Source: Salvia splendens
Taxonomy: Eukaryota > Streptophyta > Magnoliopsida > Lamiales > Lamiaceae
NCBI RefSeq assembly: GCF_004379255.2
Contig: NC_056036.1
Location: 38,950,076-39,014,075 of the forward strand
Reading direction: 5' to 3'
Length of the DNA: 64,000 bases
Under the pieces are notes generated by a model. It was not told where the DNA came from and did no database searches. It saw only the letters and a program-made list of their open reading frames with translations. Below are positions 1 through 13,445 of the stretch, piece by piece (the stretch's first letter is position 1; every line of letters begins with the position of its first letter). Position numbers and translations under genes: made by a program.

Positions 1-2216
1 ATTTATATTTTCATATATTAAATTATTTTATTGTCAAAACATTGATGATTTACAAGTATATGATAATTTGAAATAAAAAAATTAACAAAAAGTAATCAAA
101 CAAGTTATGAAAAAATAATACAAATGACAAAAAAACTAGATACTAAAGAATAAAATGAGCAAGTATAATTTTCTTTTAAAAAATAGTATATGGCAATTTA
201 TTAAATTAATTATATAGTACTTTAATTATGTAGAGTGTTAATTAGTATTACCATAAATAATTCATAATCTAAATCAATGATACTTTACTAAACTTATAGA
301 GGTAAAAATATCCAACATTAAATAAGGATAAATTAGTCATAAAATTATATCCTAAAAAATAGAACTAAATTAAAGGGTATTTTCTATATACAATTTTTGT
401 TAATTTATCTTTTCTCTTTTCAAAACATAGGTGCTATCTCATGGATATACATGAAATTTGAAGCGTAATCTTTAGCTACCTAACATTTCTCCCACATCAC
501 GCAACCCTACACATCAACTACTGCAGTAGTATATCATATGCCATTTTTAAAGTAGAAGATTTACTTTATTCTATTAAGTTATAGGCTTTTAATTACTTTT
601 TCAACTAAATCTTTTCTCTCTCCAAGGATATAATAATAATTGCTAGTAGCTGCATAATTGTAGCCCATCAACTTTATTTGGTATGATGATCAAGTACACA
701 AAAATATGGCTGATATAGCTACACGTGTATGTGTGTGCAAAAATCTTTAGGCTGATTCTATAATCTTGATTTTTGGTAGCTATTATTGGACATAGATTCC
801 ACTTTAAACAGCTTCATTGAACCGTTCATAAACAGACAAATTTAGTAAAATTATTCTTGTTTCAGATTAGGGTCCCTCTTTTTCTCCCATGCGCATGCTT
901 TTGCTTTGTGTGTTTGACAAAATCGCTGGATATGAGGATTTCTACTTCCAAATTTATCTGCCTATATCTATACATTTTCTTCTATATTCACAGAGATAAA
1001 AACTTTTTCACGATTTGCATTCAGTTGGAGTCCACCCTATGAAGTTGTGAATGATTCAAGATTCATATTCCTAATTCAAAAGGTACTGTACTTTTTTCCA
1101 ATGTCATTTGCATCATTATGATTTCTATGACTGATTGCTAGTTTTTTTTTTCGGACATTTTTTGTTTACATATGTACTTGCGTGTGTCATTCAAGAATTC
1201 TAGTTCAATTTGGTATTTTTAAGCTAAAAATTAGTAGAACTACCAAATAGGGCACGGCACTTAGGCTTCGAGTTAATTTATAATTATATATAGTATATAT
1301 AGTAAATCTTGTATATTTCAGTTTTTATGTGTTTTAACTTGGCTGAAGAGTTGAAGATGGAATTAGTAATTTTCTAATGTAATGATTTTTAATTGGATAA
1401 AAAAGCTCTAACCACAAAAGATAGTGAGCATCAAAATACAAAGTTCAATCCAACCAAATAACGAACGAACAATATCACCAATACAGGTTATCTAAATTAA
1501 CAAGATGGACATATGGTCAAGAAGCTAGTAAACGACAAAACCACAACCAACACATCTCCCTCCACCAAATAAAGTACCAAAAAGAGGCAACTAATAACAT
1601 AACCATCTAAATCCGAGATTCGGAACCCACAAAATCGTTCAATACAATAATCCAACTATGATCCTTTTTGTTAATCTGAAAGGACAATTGTATAAGACTC
1701 TCCTACATGAAAATGAAAATTTTAAAGATAATAGTGACTGATTGCATTAACACACTCCTTATTACCCAAATAACTACTGTCCCCTCTTCCCATCATCTTA
1801 ACTGGTGCCCTACTTTCACCATATATTGAACACCATTTTTAAGGTGGATCTGAATATAAATCTTTATTTTTATTTCTATTTATGTTAAATGTTAATTACA
1901 TGCCAAGTTGTGGTCGACTACATTAATTGCCGCAGCAGAAAAATACAAAAAAATAATTTCAATGATTCAACTTTTTCCCATCCAAAGATTTATGGGATTG
2001 GGAAGTAGGGTTGGATTTTCCAGTCCAATTGAAAAGGACCGATAAACCATAATTATATATTGATGCAGTCCATCGTACGTATATGTGATTTTATTCGACA
2101 AAACTCTCTCTTACAATTATAGCATGATTAGCTAGAAAGTCAAAGTATCGTGGAGTATTTAATTCTTGCTAAGTTTATAAGCTAGGTTTAAATTTTTGAG
2201 TGCGTAGATATATATA

Positions 2217-2247
<31 letters not shown>

Positions 2248-4378
2248 TGCAGCACAGAACTGTCGGATACTATTGTAGAAACTTCATTCCTTGTTCTATC
2301 CCACCATGCATTATTTTGTCTGCATTTATTTATTATATATTTGAACATTTCCAAAACTTTTGTGAACATAGTCGATAACCCCAACACATCAAAGATCATT
2401 TTCAGCACCTCTGTTTGGAGTCAAGATTTGTACGTAGAGTGGATTGGGTATTTATATATGTATATTTAAATTCTTGGATAAAAAGAACATAGGTATATAC
2501 ACATACTACACACACTTAATGTATACACACACCCTAAGACATGGATTTGGATCAGGAGTGTGGTAAGCCAATATAATAAATGGATATAAATCTCATTGAA
2601 TATCTGAAATATATATGTAGTTGAAACTTTAAATTCTGCTATTGATGAACAAAATCTTTCAAACGGCTGTTTTGGGCCGACTCCCTAGCTTCAATTTATT
2701 TACATAATTACGTAAAATCTTGCATTCATGTTAAAATCTACCGACTAGTATAGTTTCTTAGTTTATGACTAGATTTAAATGTTTAAAATATAGCGCTTGG
2801 TAAATTTAGTTATTATTGCTATATGCATAGATGTGATTTAGGTGAATTCGATCAATATGAATGACGGTTATATATGAGTTATGACACAAACCACACAAGA
2901 TAACATATATTAGTAGAATAGATTTCACTTAATTCAAAGACAAGCAAATATAAATATTTTGGTTGCTATTCGTTAATAAATTAACTTAGGAAACCACACT
3001 AACCAACCTATGAGTTGATGACAGTCTTTTCAACAATTTTAATGATAGTAGCTGTGCGTTTACATACTGAAATAAGTACACAACTAAAGGCTAAAGCACT
3101 AAACTTATGTAGTACGAGTAATATTAGTGAGGGCTTTTTTATCTGAGAAATAACGGAGGATGCGACGCACTTCTCAAATATAAATAGAAGCGATTAATAG
3201 TAAATTTGATTGAACCTTAATTGGAGCATTACCTATATGGATTATACAGAACTGTACATACTGACATTCATATGACAAAGTCAACTTATCATCTCTCTCT
3301 GTGCTCTTCAATAAGGGTGTGGATGGATATAGCCTAGGTTAATTGGTTAAAGGTTAAGTACTCCCCTAAATTGGCAGACCATTAATGAAAAAACAAATAA
3401 ATGTATGATAAATCCCTTGTCTACCACAAATAGTCATATTTAATTACTTTACATGCATTATACAGTATATAGCTTTTACTATCCGTGAATTCCGGTTGCT
3501 CATCTGAATAACTGAACTTTATTGCCAGTTGTTTATGTATACAATACTACAATGTAACTATATAAATACCAAATTAGCAGAAACTGATTTACAGGAAAGC
3601 TAGCACTAGAAGCAAATTAAAGTAGTTTTGAAAATTCATCTTTGAAGATGAAAAGGCTTCATCATGCTTCCCAGCCCCAAGGTACTAAATTTTCAAGAGT
3701 TTATATATGCATATATACCTAAATTTATGTTCCACCACAATATTATCGCAAGATTTCATAATCCGTCTAACATTCTTTTGATTTTTGAAAACTACCACCT
3801 TAAACCATATGCGATAATAGCTCGAAATTTATGCCTTCAAAAAGTATAAAGCTAGTATTTACTTACTTTGGCCACATTGTGATCTTGTAAAAACTCTCTC
3901 CCATCAGCTTGATTTCATCAAGCATATTGAATTTTAATCAAGTACTAGGCTAGCTTCCCAGTTTATTATCAGAATCATATTCTTATTCCTACAATCAACA
4001 CAAACACATGATGACTTAAACACTCAGATAAAACACACACAAAAGAGTAGATTAATTCCGAATCCACAGCCATTTCAAGACACACATTGTGTTAAGATAA
4101 TTAGCAGTTAGTGTTCCATTAGATAGATATAGCAAGATGCTGACTTGATGATTGATACCGGAATTATTCGATTATATGATTAAGATAATTAGTACAATAA
4201 TCAGTACAAGATTATTACATGCTTTTCAAGGGATTTAATTTACAAACAGTCAAATTGAGCCATAAATATTTTACACATAGGCACATATCCAATAAATTTG
4301 TGAGGAAATAGTAGAAAATGTGGGGTGGTGGGTGAATAAATTGAGGTGGGATAATTACCTCCTTAATTTAGTCTGTGA
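1..4378. other. AT-rich non-coding region downstream of the TCP gene
   Basis: No reading frame in this stretch resembles a protein I recognise, and the short open frames are AT-rich and lack coding character. It lies beyond the 3' end of the minus-strand TCP gene. A compound microsatellite sits near 2208-2246. I see no LTR ends, no clear inverted repeats and no tRNA-like boxes. Confidence 0.6.
2208..2246. repeat. Compound microsatellite (TA)n-(TG)n-(TATG)n
   Basis: A short TA run passes into a TG run and then into TATG units. It makes both strands look open in some frames, but the resulting peptides are low-complexity and not genes. Confidence 0.85.
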
Positions 4379-5233
4379 TCATTGCTCAAACAGGTCCCAG
4401 TTTCCAAGAAATCCCATGAAACTAGAGCAGTTGTAATGATCAGAAGTGGAACTCCCCAGAAGCTTCTCGATTGTTCCGACATCGTGCAGGAGAGGGGCGC
4501 AATCCGCTACACAAACCCTTTCTCGATCTAATGGAGGACTGCTGCTCGAAGACCCTAATTTCTCTAGAACATTCTGATTAGGGCTCGATTCGACCCGCTT
4601 TACCATCACCTTCTCCTCTGTTCTGCACAGCGCCTTCGCCTTAGCCTTCTCCCTCGTCTCTCTCGTCGTTGGCTTTATCCCGATCAATGAGCTCTCGTTG
4701 CAGTCGGCCACACCTTCATTCTTCGAGCAGTTCTCCCCGGAAACGTCCTCGCATTCCGACGCGAAAGATTCACTCTTACCATCCTTGGTGTTGGTGAGGT
4801 CCTTCATCGCCTTCTTGGATTTGCTGAGAAGCCACTCGATGGTTTTGCTCGCTTTGTCGTAACCCAGCATGTCTTGGAGATCGAAGAATTTTCTCGCGAC
4901 TTGAAGGGAGAGCCTCATTCTCCTGTCTCGGATCCCTTTCGCAGTACAAATCTTGCTGTGCCGGTCTTTCTTTCCAGTCCTCTTCCTCGGGATTGCTTGT
5001 TTCTGTTTAGGTTTTGGGGGTTTCTTTTGGGGGTGATGATCTGATGATGGCAGGGGGGGTTTGGAATTGGAGTGGAAGTCCGGGAAGATGATTTGGTGTT
5101 CATCGAAGAATGGGGAGGGGAAGTTGGAGAAAAATAGGGATTCATCGATTATAGGGTTTTGAATTTGATCGTAAAGCTGAAAAGGAGGCTTTTTGAAAGA
5201 GGGGTGAAGAGGGTTATCTCCCGATGGTAACAT
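4379..5233 (-). CDS. TCP12: CYC/TB1-clade TCP transcription factor (TCP12/BRC2-like)
   Basis: Seen: one uninterrupted 284-aa frame from an ATG at 5233 to a TGA at 4379. Residues about 86-144 form a TCP domain: a basic stretch with [10 protein letters not shown], then helix-loop-helix segments with [30 protein letters not shown] second conserved arginine/lysine-rich helix, the R domain (about 190-208, with [15 protein letters not shown]), is diagnostic of the CYC/TB1 (class II) clade. The N-terminus is rich in Phe and Pro, and there is a Ser run near 228-232. Known: TCP proteins bind GC-rich promoter motifs in the nucleus, and CYC/TB1 members repress axillary bud growth or shape flower symmetry. 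Inference: the neighbours match those of Arabidopsis TCP12, so I favour TCP12/BRC2. A BRC1/TCP18-type (CYC1) assignment is possible and needs a phylogeny. Some family members have a small 3' intron, and none is needed here. Confidence 0.9.
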   Translation of the reverse strand: MLPSGDNPLHPSFKKPPFQLYDQIQNPIIDESLFFSNFPSPFFDEHQIIFPDFHSNSKPPLPSSDHHPQKKPPKPKQKQAIPRKRTGKKDRHSKICTAKGIRDRRMRLSLQVARKFFDLQDMLGYDKASKTIEWLLSKSKKAMKDLTNTKDGKSESFASECEDVSGENCSKNEGVADCNESSLIGIKPTTRETREKAKAKALCRTEEKVMVKRVESSPNQNVLEKLGSSSSSPPLDRERVCVADCAPLLHDVGTIEKLLGSSTSDHYNCSSFMGFLGNWDLFEQ

Positions 5234-6325
5234 TGTTTCTCGGGCGTTGCGAAATTGGCTTAGTTGTTTTGGGTGTCAAGTGGAGAATGCATACTCATTA
5301 GAGCAATAGAGAGAGAGAGAGGTGGTAGTGCAACTTAAGTGGTTGTTACTTGTTAGGGCAAGAGCGTGGTTAAAGTGATGCAAGTATGATGTAGAAGATG
5401 ATGGCAACGGCAAAACGAGACTAGGTAGGGATGGTGGGGTCAATTTGCTGTATGAAATATCTTGTTATAATATCGAGTTAATTATAGTTTACTGTTACGC
5501 TTAATTACAAGTTTAGGAATGGTAATTAATTAGTGCTACTAAATTGATAGCTAGTTACAAATTTATCCAAACATATGGTTTTAGCCTTGATAAGAAAACC
5601 TAATTCTTTTTCAATAACTTACTACATTGTTTTCTGATGATATTTCACATGATTTCTCTCTCATGTAAGGCAAAGTATCTGATATGAACTCTGTAAACAG
5701 TGGATTTTTATTTATTTATTTTTACTTGCACATGGTTGTATGAAATCTTGGAAAGGATAACTTGGATCAAAAAGAATTTAATTTCCCACTCTAAATAAAC
5801 ATTACTACTATACAAAAGCGCATATTGCCAACGAACAACTAGTCATCGTTGATATCCAATGGATATTCCGTAGATTTTATTAACGACGGATCATCGATGG
5901 CTGGTGGTATGATGTTATAGGCACCATATTTGGCAACTACAAGGCGGTCGGTATATATAACTCTAAATTTACATGTTCAGATCATATTTTTTGCAAAATT
6001 CGAATGTTGATGTAGAGTGTTTAGATCATATATGTTGTACAATTGATGTCAGCCTTGGCCGGCAGGGATTTTAACTAAAGAAAGCGATGCCTATTGGCAT
6101 ATTATTGGTGCATATATTGGTACATTGTCAAATACCATTAATTATACTACTAGTGTTTATGACCCTATCTTTTATGAGCTTATCTTCTGTCTTTATTGAC
6201 TCCCTGATTCCTTAAACAGTGTGAATAACGATACTATATCTTAAAGGTTTTCTGGATATAAACTAATTCTTGGATCCTTCATCGGTTCGCTCTTAACATG
6301 TGGAGTTTCTTCATAAACTAAATTG

Positions 6326-6346
6326 GAGAGAGAGAGAGAGAGAGAT
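6326..6346. repeat. (GA)n microsatellite
   Basis: A run of about ten GA units. A second, similar run lies at about 6694-6712. Confidence 0.85.
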
Positions 6347-6693
6347 GTCCAATTGTATGATGTGATCAACTCATGGATAAGGCTGATCTTAGGAGTTTAA
6401 GACAACGACTTAGCTTACCCAAGTTTAATACCAATGTCTTTATTTTATCTTGTGATATACACATTTGTTGTTAGACATGTAGGTAGGTGTTATGGGTAGG
6501 GCAATAATTATTTGGAGCTGTATTTAAAACTGCTTTATTTCCATTGAAGGCCATGTTTCTTTGACTGTATGACTACATGTCTCTTTCACTGCTAAAGTCG
6601 ATCTGAAACTCTACATCCCACCATGCCATCTCCCTGTTTTTTTTACTTCCACCACAGCCTAATTCAGTAACAGGAGTTGGATAGAGATAGATT

Positions 6694-6712
6694 GAGAGAG
6701 AGAGAGAGAGAA
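6694..6712. repeat. (GA)n microsatellite
   Basis: A run of GA units followed by a purine-rich stretch, about 350 bp from the similar tract at 6326-6346. Confidence 0.8.
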
Positions 6713-6874
6713 GAGAAGGGGAGTCGAATATCTTTTAGGACGATAGAAATTCAAAAGTTTAGGAGAATCTGCAACTGAACCTATTCCCAAATAATTGTTT
6801 CCACATTCCTCTTTTGATCAATTAATTAAGTGGCTGGATTTTATATTTCACGGCACAGTTACAATTATATACTA

Positions 6875-7146
6875 CTCCCTCCGGTCCTTGAAAAGTATTA
6901 TGAACATTTGGTTCGACACTAGTTTTAATGTATAATTAGTAAAGTACGTAAGAGAGGGATAAATGGTAGGGTAAGTAGTGTTAGTGGAGAGTTGACTCTA
7001 TATCATTAGTAGTGTAGTGTAATAGTTTAAGTTGTAAATAAAATTATATGTAACAGTAATGTGTTGTTTAACTATTTCAAAATGATAAAGTTCACACTTT
7101 TCAGGGATGAATTAATAAAGAAATAGTTCATACCTTTTGGGGAGAG
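6875..7146. mobile_element. Stowaway-type (Tc1/mariner) MITE
   Basis: The left end reads CTCCCTCCGGTCC and the right end is an imperfect inverted copy (CTCTCCCCAAA on the opposite strand). Both are followed internally by TATGAAC-like sequence. TA dinucleotides flank both ends (6873-6874 and 7147-7148), as expected for a Stowaway target site. The 272-bp length and absence of coding capacity fit a MITE. Confidence 0.8.
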
Positions 7147-7674
7147 TATAACACCAAAATCTAATTAACATACAATGATCATCAACTTATTTATTACCTA
7201 GGAATTATAACTTCAAGCCTAGCTATATTTTTCATAATTTCATTCTTTTTATGTTTAATAAGTCTATATAAGAGCCATTCTTGTTGACCAATCATATTAC
7301 CTTTACTGACTATATATTTTAATTATGTAAATGTGCTATAATTATAATAATATTATCAAAGAAATCATAATTTTTTGAAAATTAAATTAATTAATAATAT
7401 CAAAGTTGACTACAAACAATGAAACTCATTGTTTATAAATGATCTAGAAATCTTAGAAATTTGAAGTGAAAATTAGGAAATTAAAATAAAATCCAAAAAA
7501 AACAATAAATTAAAATGGATATTTCGCCAATCCAATACGAATTTTAAATCTTTCATTTAACTAGCTATATAAACTTAAATATAACCATGAATCAAATTCA
7601 GATTTTTGTCATGATGAAATAGTATTCTCTATCTTAATTTATACGGTAGTTATTTTAATATAGATTCTATAACT
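7147..7674. other. AT-rich spacer between MITE and copia element
   Basis: Very AT-rich sequence without a recognisable gene. It ends at the target-site duplication of the first copia element. Confidence 0.5.
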
Positions 7675-7679
7675 GTCAC

Positions 7680-8488
7680 TGTTGATTATATGGGTTGTTG
7701 TATAGGTGGACTACTATTTGGGCTTGGGATTAATTCTGGCCCAGGAAGCTTGGGCTTCTGTTTTGCCCTAGCCCGATTATTTGGGTGATATATATACTCT
7801 CTCTCCACTCCACCGCCTCACTTGACGCTTTGCACTCTATCACTTCTCTCTCTCTGCGCTCTGGCGATTTCGTTTTCCCTTTGAGTGTTCTTCTTATCCG
7901 ATGGTTTCTCCAGTTGTTTCACTACAGTTTTTCACGGATATTTGAGTGATAAAACGTGTGTGTTTGTGGGGAAAGTAACCAGTTCGGTTGCTTGGGTTCT
8001 GGAGAAGTTAGGGTTTCCTGTTGAGAGGTTTCTTTGTGAAGTGTGGTTCCGAGAGTGAATAGATCAGAGGCGGTGGAGTGGTTTTGGGTTGGATCTGTGG
8101 TTGAAAAGTGTTTTCTCGGTTGGATTCAACGGTGCTCCATTGGATCGTGGTTTTGTTGAATAAATATGTATTATTAGTGGGTGGTTGAGCCATAGCTCTT
8201 AGATCTATGCGATTCCTTTGATTTCTCTCTATTTTCTGCGTTGTATGTTTAGATCCGAGAGGATCTGTTATTTTGTTACTGACTAGATATTCTAGTGTGC
8301 AGGGTTCTCGGTGATATCTTGGAGCTTCGGTCCAAGATTGCAAGTTCGAGATAATTAGCTAGCTACTATTGTAATAGCTAGGGTTCTTTGTAAATCAGTC
8401 GCTTGGTTGATAGTTTGACTGAGCTATCTTGTACAAGACCAAAAAAGTCTCGGTAATTAGTGAATTCAAAGCTAGTCTGATCCCTACA
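7680..8488 (+). repeat. 5' LTR of copia-1
   Basis: Starts TGTTGATTATATGGG and ends CCCTACA directly before the primer-binding site. A TATA-like stretch (ATATATATA at about 7788-7796) followed by a CT-rich run could be the promoter. Confidence 0.9.
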
Positions 8489-8489
8489 G

Positions 8490-8502
8490 TGGTATCAGAG
8501 CC
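8490..8502 (+). other. Primer-binding site of copia-1 (initiator tRNA-Met type)
   Basis: TGGTATCAGAGCC follows the 5' LTR after one base. It is complementary to the 3' end of plant initiator tRNA-Met, the usual primer of Ty1/copia elements. Confidence 0.9.
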
Positions 8503-9025
8503 ACGGGGGGACTGTTTTGGAACGTCGAGTCGCTTAAGGAGGTGGGAAAGTTGAACCCTCCCTCGAGTGGGGGTTTGCTCTGGTAAATTGGCTGAAACTC
8601 TCTGTTTTTTTTTGTTTCTGTATAGTGCCAAATATAGGATTGGGACTTTTGTTGCTGGTAGACAGTCTTGGCAAGACCTAGGGTTTCATTGGTGTGTTTT
8701 CACTCTGTGATTTGTGCTTCCGTGGTTTTCTTGGCACTCTTTGTATCTTTATCTCTTATTACTTGATCACCAAGCATACTGTGCTGCCTAAGTGACCCCC
8801 TGCGCCCTCCAGAAGTGAGTGATTGCGAACTGGGATAGCCTTAGCCGGCCCTGCTCGTGACAGTCAAGGATTTGAGGTCCTTAGTGTGATAGTTGGGTGA
8901 ATCCTGTGTGTTTTTTTTGGTGTTCTCTTGCCTGTGTATCTGTCTGTGTGTTGGCTGATTGCTAGGTTCAGTGCTTGTTGTTTTTCTTGCTCCTTGTGTT
9001 GCTTGAAATCTGTGTGTTTTCTAAA
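8503..9025 (+). other. Untranslated leader of copia-1
   Basis: A GT-rich leader between primer-binding site and gag. A block near 8785-8870 (GTGACCCCCTGCGCCCTCC followed by GTGAGTGATTGCGAACTGGG) is almost unchanged in the second copia element. It may be an RNA packaging or dimerisation signal. Confidence 0.5.
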
Positions 9026-12000
9026 ATGGCACAACCTGTGAGCCTGGTCCCTTTTAATGGCAAAAATGATTTTGTGATATGGAAACTGAAGCTGAAATGT
9101 GTCCTTATTCAACAAAAATTGTTTAAATGTGTTGATGGTATTGTGCCTGCTGATATTCCACAAGATAAACTTGATGAGATGAATGAATTGGCTAAGGCTA
9201 CTATTATTCTCAACTTATCTGACTCTGTGATTAGGAAGGTTAATCACATTGAATCTGCTTCTGAAATGTGGAAACACTTTGATACTTTGTACACAGAAAC
9301 TTCTATGCCTTCAAGGATGTATTTGCTTGAAAAACTTTTCAAATTTAAGCTTGATTTGTCAAAAGATATTGATGACAATGTGGATAGATTTCAAAAGCTT
9401 GTTCAAGATATTAAGAGGTCAGGTGATAAACCAATTGGCATAGCCTTGATGAATGCCATACCTGATTCTTACAGTGATGTGAAAGCTGTCATTAAATATG
9501 GCAAAGATACTGCTCATCTTGATTTGATAATAAGCTCTCTTAAATCTAAGGAACTTGAATTAACGGAAAGAGCTACTGATAAATCTGCTTCTAACAGGGT
9601 GTTAAATGTTAGGGGAGATCTAAATCAAGAGAGGGAAATGAATCTTATGGTGGATTAAATCCAAAGAAGAAATTCAGATCTAGGTCCAATAATAGGGACC
9701 CCAGATTTATCAAGAAATGTTATAACTGTGGAGAGCCTGGGCATTTTAAAAAGGACTGCAATAAGCCTAAAAAGAATAAACCTCCAAACAACAATGGGAA
9801 CTCACATATTGAAACTGTTGCTAATATTGCAAAGTTTGATGCTGAAAATGATTATGTGTTCATGCTGCATAACTTGATGTACATAAATACTTACCCTGTG
9901 TGACCTTTCTCATCAAATGATTGGCTGTGTGATTCTGGCTATACATATCATGTTAGTCCCTTCAAGGAAGTGTTCACTGAAATAAAGCCTATAGTCAATA
10001 CCTATGTGTCAATGGCTGATGACAAGAAGTGCAAAGTTCTTGGTATTGGCAATGTTTGTTTGAAATTTGAGAATGGCTATATGTTGAATCTGAAGGATGT
10101 TAGATATGTGCCTGAATTGTGCTATAATTTGATGTCATGCACTGCTTTGGAAAACTCCGGCATGAGTGGAAAGTGGGGGGAAGAGTGCATGAAAATCTGT
10201 AAGGGTTCCATGTGTTTATTAAAAGCCAAAAGGACATGTGGTTCGTATGTCTGCAATATTGTGCCTCTGTCTTGTGAAAATACTTGTGCCAATGTTGTGA
10301 AGTCTGATAAATTGATGTTATGGCATGATAGGTTAGATCACTAGAGTGAAAATGGGCTGAATATTCTGAAAAAATATGCCATCTTATCTGATTATGATGT
10401 TCAAGGTGAATTGCCTTTCTGTGACACATGTGTGCTAGGTAAACAACATAGAGTTACCTTCCATACTCCTGTGCCTGCAAATATTAGTAAAAATATTTTG
10501 GAATACTTGCATACGGATGTTTGAGGACCTGCTTCTGTGTCATCTCATTCTGGCTTTGTATATTTTCTGTCTGTGATTGATGATTTTTCAAGGAAAGTTT
10601 GGTGTTTTCTTATGAAACATAAGAATGATGTTTTTGAAAAATTTAAGGCATGGAAAAGCTTGATTGAAACTCAAACAGGAATGAAGATTAAGGCAATTAG
10701 AACATATAATGGTCTTGAATTTTGCAATAAGCAAATGGATGACATGTGTGCTAATTTTGGAATAAAAAGACATAAAACTGTTCCATATACTCCACAACAA
10801 AATGGAGTAGCTGAAAGAATGAATAGGACTTTGCTTGATAAAGTGAGATGCATGTTAGCCAAATCTGGGTTGTCTAAAAAGTTTTGGGGTGAAGCTTTGA
10901 TGACTGCAACTTATCTTGTGAATAGATCTCCTTCTGTACCTTTGTTAGGACAGTGTCCTGAGCATGTGTTTACTAAAAAATCCCTTGACTCTGAGGGTGT
11001 TTGGTTGCTCTGTTTTTGTGCATACTAAAGTTGATAAGCTTGAACCTAGATCTAGAAAATGTGTTTTTTTGGCATATCCTGAAGGTGTGAAAGGGTATAG
11101 GATATGGCCGAGAGATGAGCAGGGTTTAAAGTCATCATTAGTAGGGATGTGGTGTTTAATGAAACCGAGTTCCCCTGCTTGCAATTGACTACAACCCCTG
11201 CTCCACAGATTGTGGACAGTGACCCTCTTATTGAGGTGGAGTCCACATATAAGCCCACTAATGTGGAGCATCCAGAGGATGTTCCAAGTGAGGTGGAGCA
11301 GCCATTTTGGAACTCTACTCCAATCTATACACCTAGTGAAACACCTAATGAAGGGGGTCTGCAAGATAATGTGGATAATGTACCCTTACTTGACAATGTG
11401 GACAATGTTGTTAACATGCCTGGTAGTCCTGTTAGAATTCCTCCTGATTTGCCTGTTCAGAATGTGTTATATTCCCCATCAGGGGTACAAAATGCTATGG
11501 ATGCTCCCAACCTAAATGATTATATCTTATCTAGAGATAGGCCTAGAAGGAAAATTCACAAACCTGCTAGATATGATGGCTATGTGTGGTTGGTTGCTTT
11601 AATAAATTTAGCCTTTAATGTTCATGAATCTGATGGTGATGAGCCTCAATCCTATAAGCAGGCTACTAAGTCTAAATTCTGGAATGAATGGCATAAATCA
11701 ATGATAGAGGAAATGAATTCTTTGAAAATAAACTTAACCTGGATACTTGTACCTCTGCCTCTGGGTGTATCTGTTGTAGATTGCAGGTGGTTATATAAGC
11801 TAAAAAATGAGGTGGAGGGCCTGAGATACAAGGCCAGATTAGTGGCCAATGGATTTACTCAACAAGAGGGGGTAGATTATACAGAAATCTTTGCTCCTGT
11901 TGTTAAATTTACTACTATGAGATTGATGCTTTCTCTGTGTGCTCATTTTGATTGGGAATTGAAATAAATGGATGTCAAAACTGCTTTCTTGCATGGTGAT

Positions 12001-13199
12001 TTGGATAAACCAATTTACATGAAACAGTCAGAAGGCTTTGTTGATCTTAGGTTTCCCAATCATGTTTGTTTGCTTAAGAAGGCTTTGTATGGTTTGAAAC
12101 AGTCACCTAGGCAGTTGAACATTAAGTTTAATACCTGTATGCATAAGCTGGGCATTGTAAGAAGTACTTTTGATGCATGCTTGTATGTGAAGAATCTTGG
12201 TTATGTTCCTATATTCCTGCTCTTGTATGTTGATGACATGCTGATTATGGGTCCATGTTTGAAGCCTATATCTGCTGTGCAAACTGCTTTGAGTGAGAAT
12301 TTTGACATGGAAGACTTAGGGGATGCTCAGAAAATATTGAGAATTAATATTTTCAGGAATAGGAAAGAGTGTGTACTTGTTTTGCATCAAGAACCCTATG
12401 TGCTCAAAGTTCTGAAGAAATTTAACATGTTTGATGCTAAGCCAGCTTCAGTTCCTTTAGCTGCTCATTTTATGTTGAGTAAAGACTTGTGCCCTAAATC
12501 TGAATATGATATCAATGCCATGAAGAAAGTTCCTTATGCTAATGCTATTGGATCTGTGATGTATTTGATGGTCAACACTAGGCCTGATATTGCCTATGCT
12601 GTGTCTTGCTTGAGTAGATACATGTCCAATCTTGGTCCTGTCCATTCATTGGGAAGCTTTGAAATGGTTGCTAAGATATCTGAAAAATACTTCTAAGTAT
12701 GGACTGTGTTATTCTAGATATGAAGATGGTATTAAATTGACTGGTTATGTTGATTCCAATTATGCTAATGATAGAGACAAGAGGAAGTCCACCACCTCCT
12801 AGTCTTTACTGTATGCAGATCTTGTATAAGTTGGAAATCACAGCTGCAGCATATTGTGGCTCTGTCCACTACTGAGTCTGAGTACATTGCCATCACTGAG
12901 GCAATGAAGGAGGCTGTCTGGTTAAAGGGAGTACTTTCTGAACTCAATTTTGTGAAAACTCTTCCTGTTGTGTTCTCAGATTCACAGTCTGCCATTCAAT
13001 TGTGTAAAAATCCAGTTTTCCATGATAGAACTAAGCACATTGATGTAAGATTTCATTACATCAGGGATATTGTTGAAAAGAATGAGGTTTCTTTTTGAAA
13101 GTGCACACTGATAAGAACCCAGCTGACATGGGGACTAAATGCTTACCACTTGAAAAACTTCGTTTCTGCATTAAATACCTGCATTTTGACCTAGGATAG
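9026..13199 (+). pseudogene. Broken copia gag-pol polyprotein (copia-1)
   Basis: Gag begins at 9026 (MAQPVSLVPFNGKND) with a UBN2-type gag domain. The frame is lost near 9650, before a CCHC zinc knuckle (CYNCGEPGHFKKDC, near 9720). The protease motif CDSG lies near 9930. Integrase has its zinc-binding region near 10320 and core at 10537-10990. RT contains YVDDM near 12226, and RNase H has the [13 protein letters not shown] motif near 12870. Defects: TGA at 9901, TAG at 10342, TGA at 10522, TAA at 11965, and frameshifts near 10985, 12650, 12800 and 13095. The second catalytic Asp of integrase is Tyr (10705-10707). No functional polyprotein can be made. The final frame ends at 13199. Confidence 0.9.
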
Positions 13200-13445
13200 C
13201 TGCATGTCCCGGGGGTAAAAAGACCTCAGCCTCTCTGCCTACTGTGGTAAGGGTGGCTAGTGGCTGGGGGCACTAAGTCCTAAAGGCTAATGGGTGTCAG
13301 CCCCTCTGGAGCCTTGTAGGCAAACATGGCTGCTTCCCTATGCAAGTGAACTCAGTTCTTTGGTGCTGTGGGGACTGCCTTGTAGGCTATGATGAATTAA
13401 AACCTTAGCTAATAGTGCAATTGGTTTCCCAAAATAATGTCCAAG
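13200..13445 (+). other. 3' non-coding region of copia-1
   Basis: A non-coding stretch after pol, clearly related to 21362-21616 in the second element. The purine-rich tract that precedes the 3' LTR there (AAGGTGGAG) is missing its core here, and the LTR follows GTCCAAG directly. Confidence 0.6.

Larger units (their letters stand above)
5234..6874. other. Upstream (promoter) region of the TCP gene
   Basis: This non-coding region lies directly 5' of the minus-strand TCP gene, so it probably holds its promoter and leader. It contains two (GA)n tracts near 6326-6346 and 6694-6712 and a shorter GA run near 5310-5321. I see no coding frame. Confidence 0.5.

Noticed and set aside
2175..2469. Open frames on both strands over the TG repeat
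   Set aside because: They consist mainly of microsatellite-derived residues and have no homology that I recognise.
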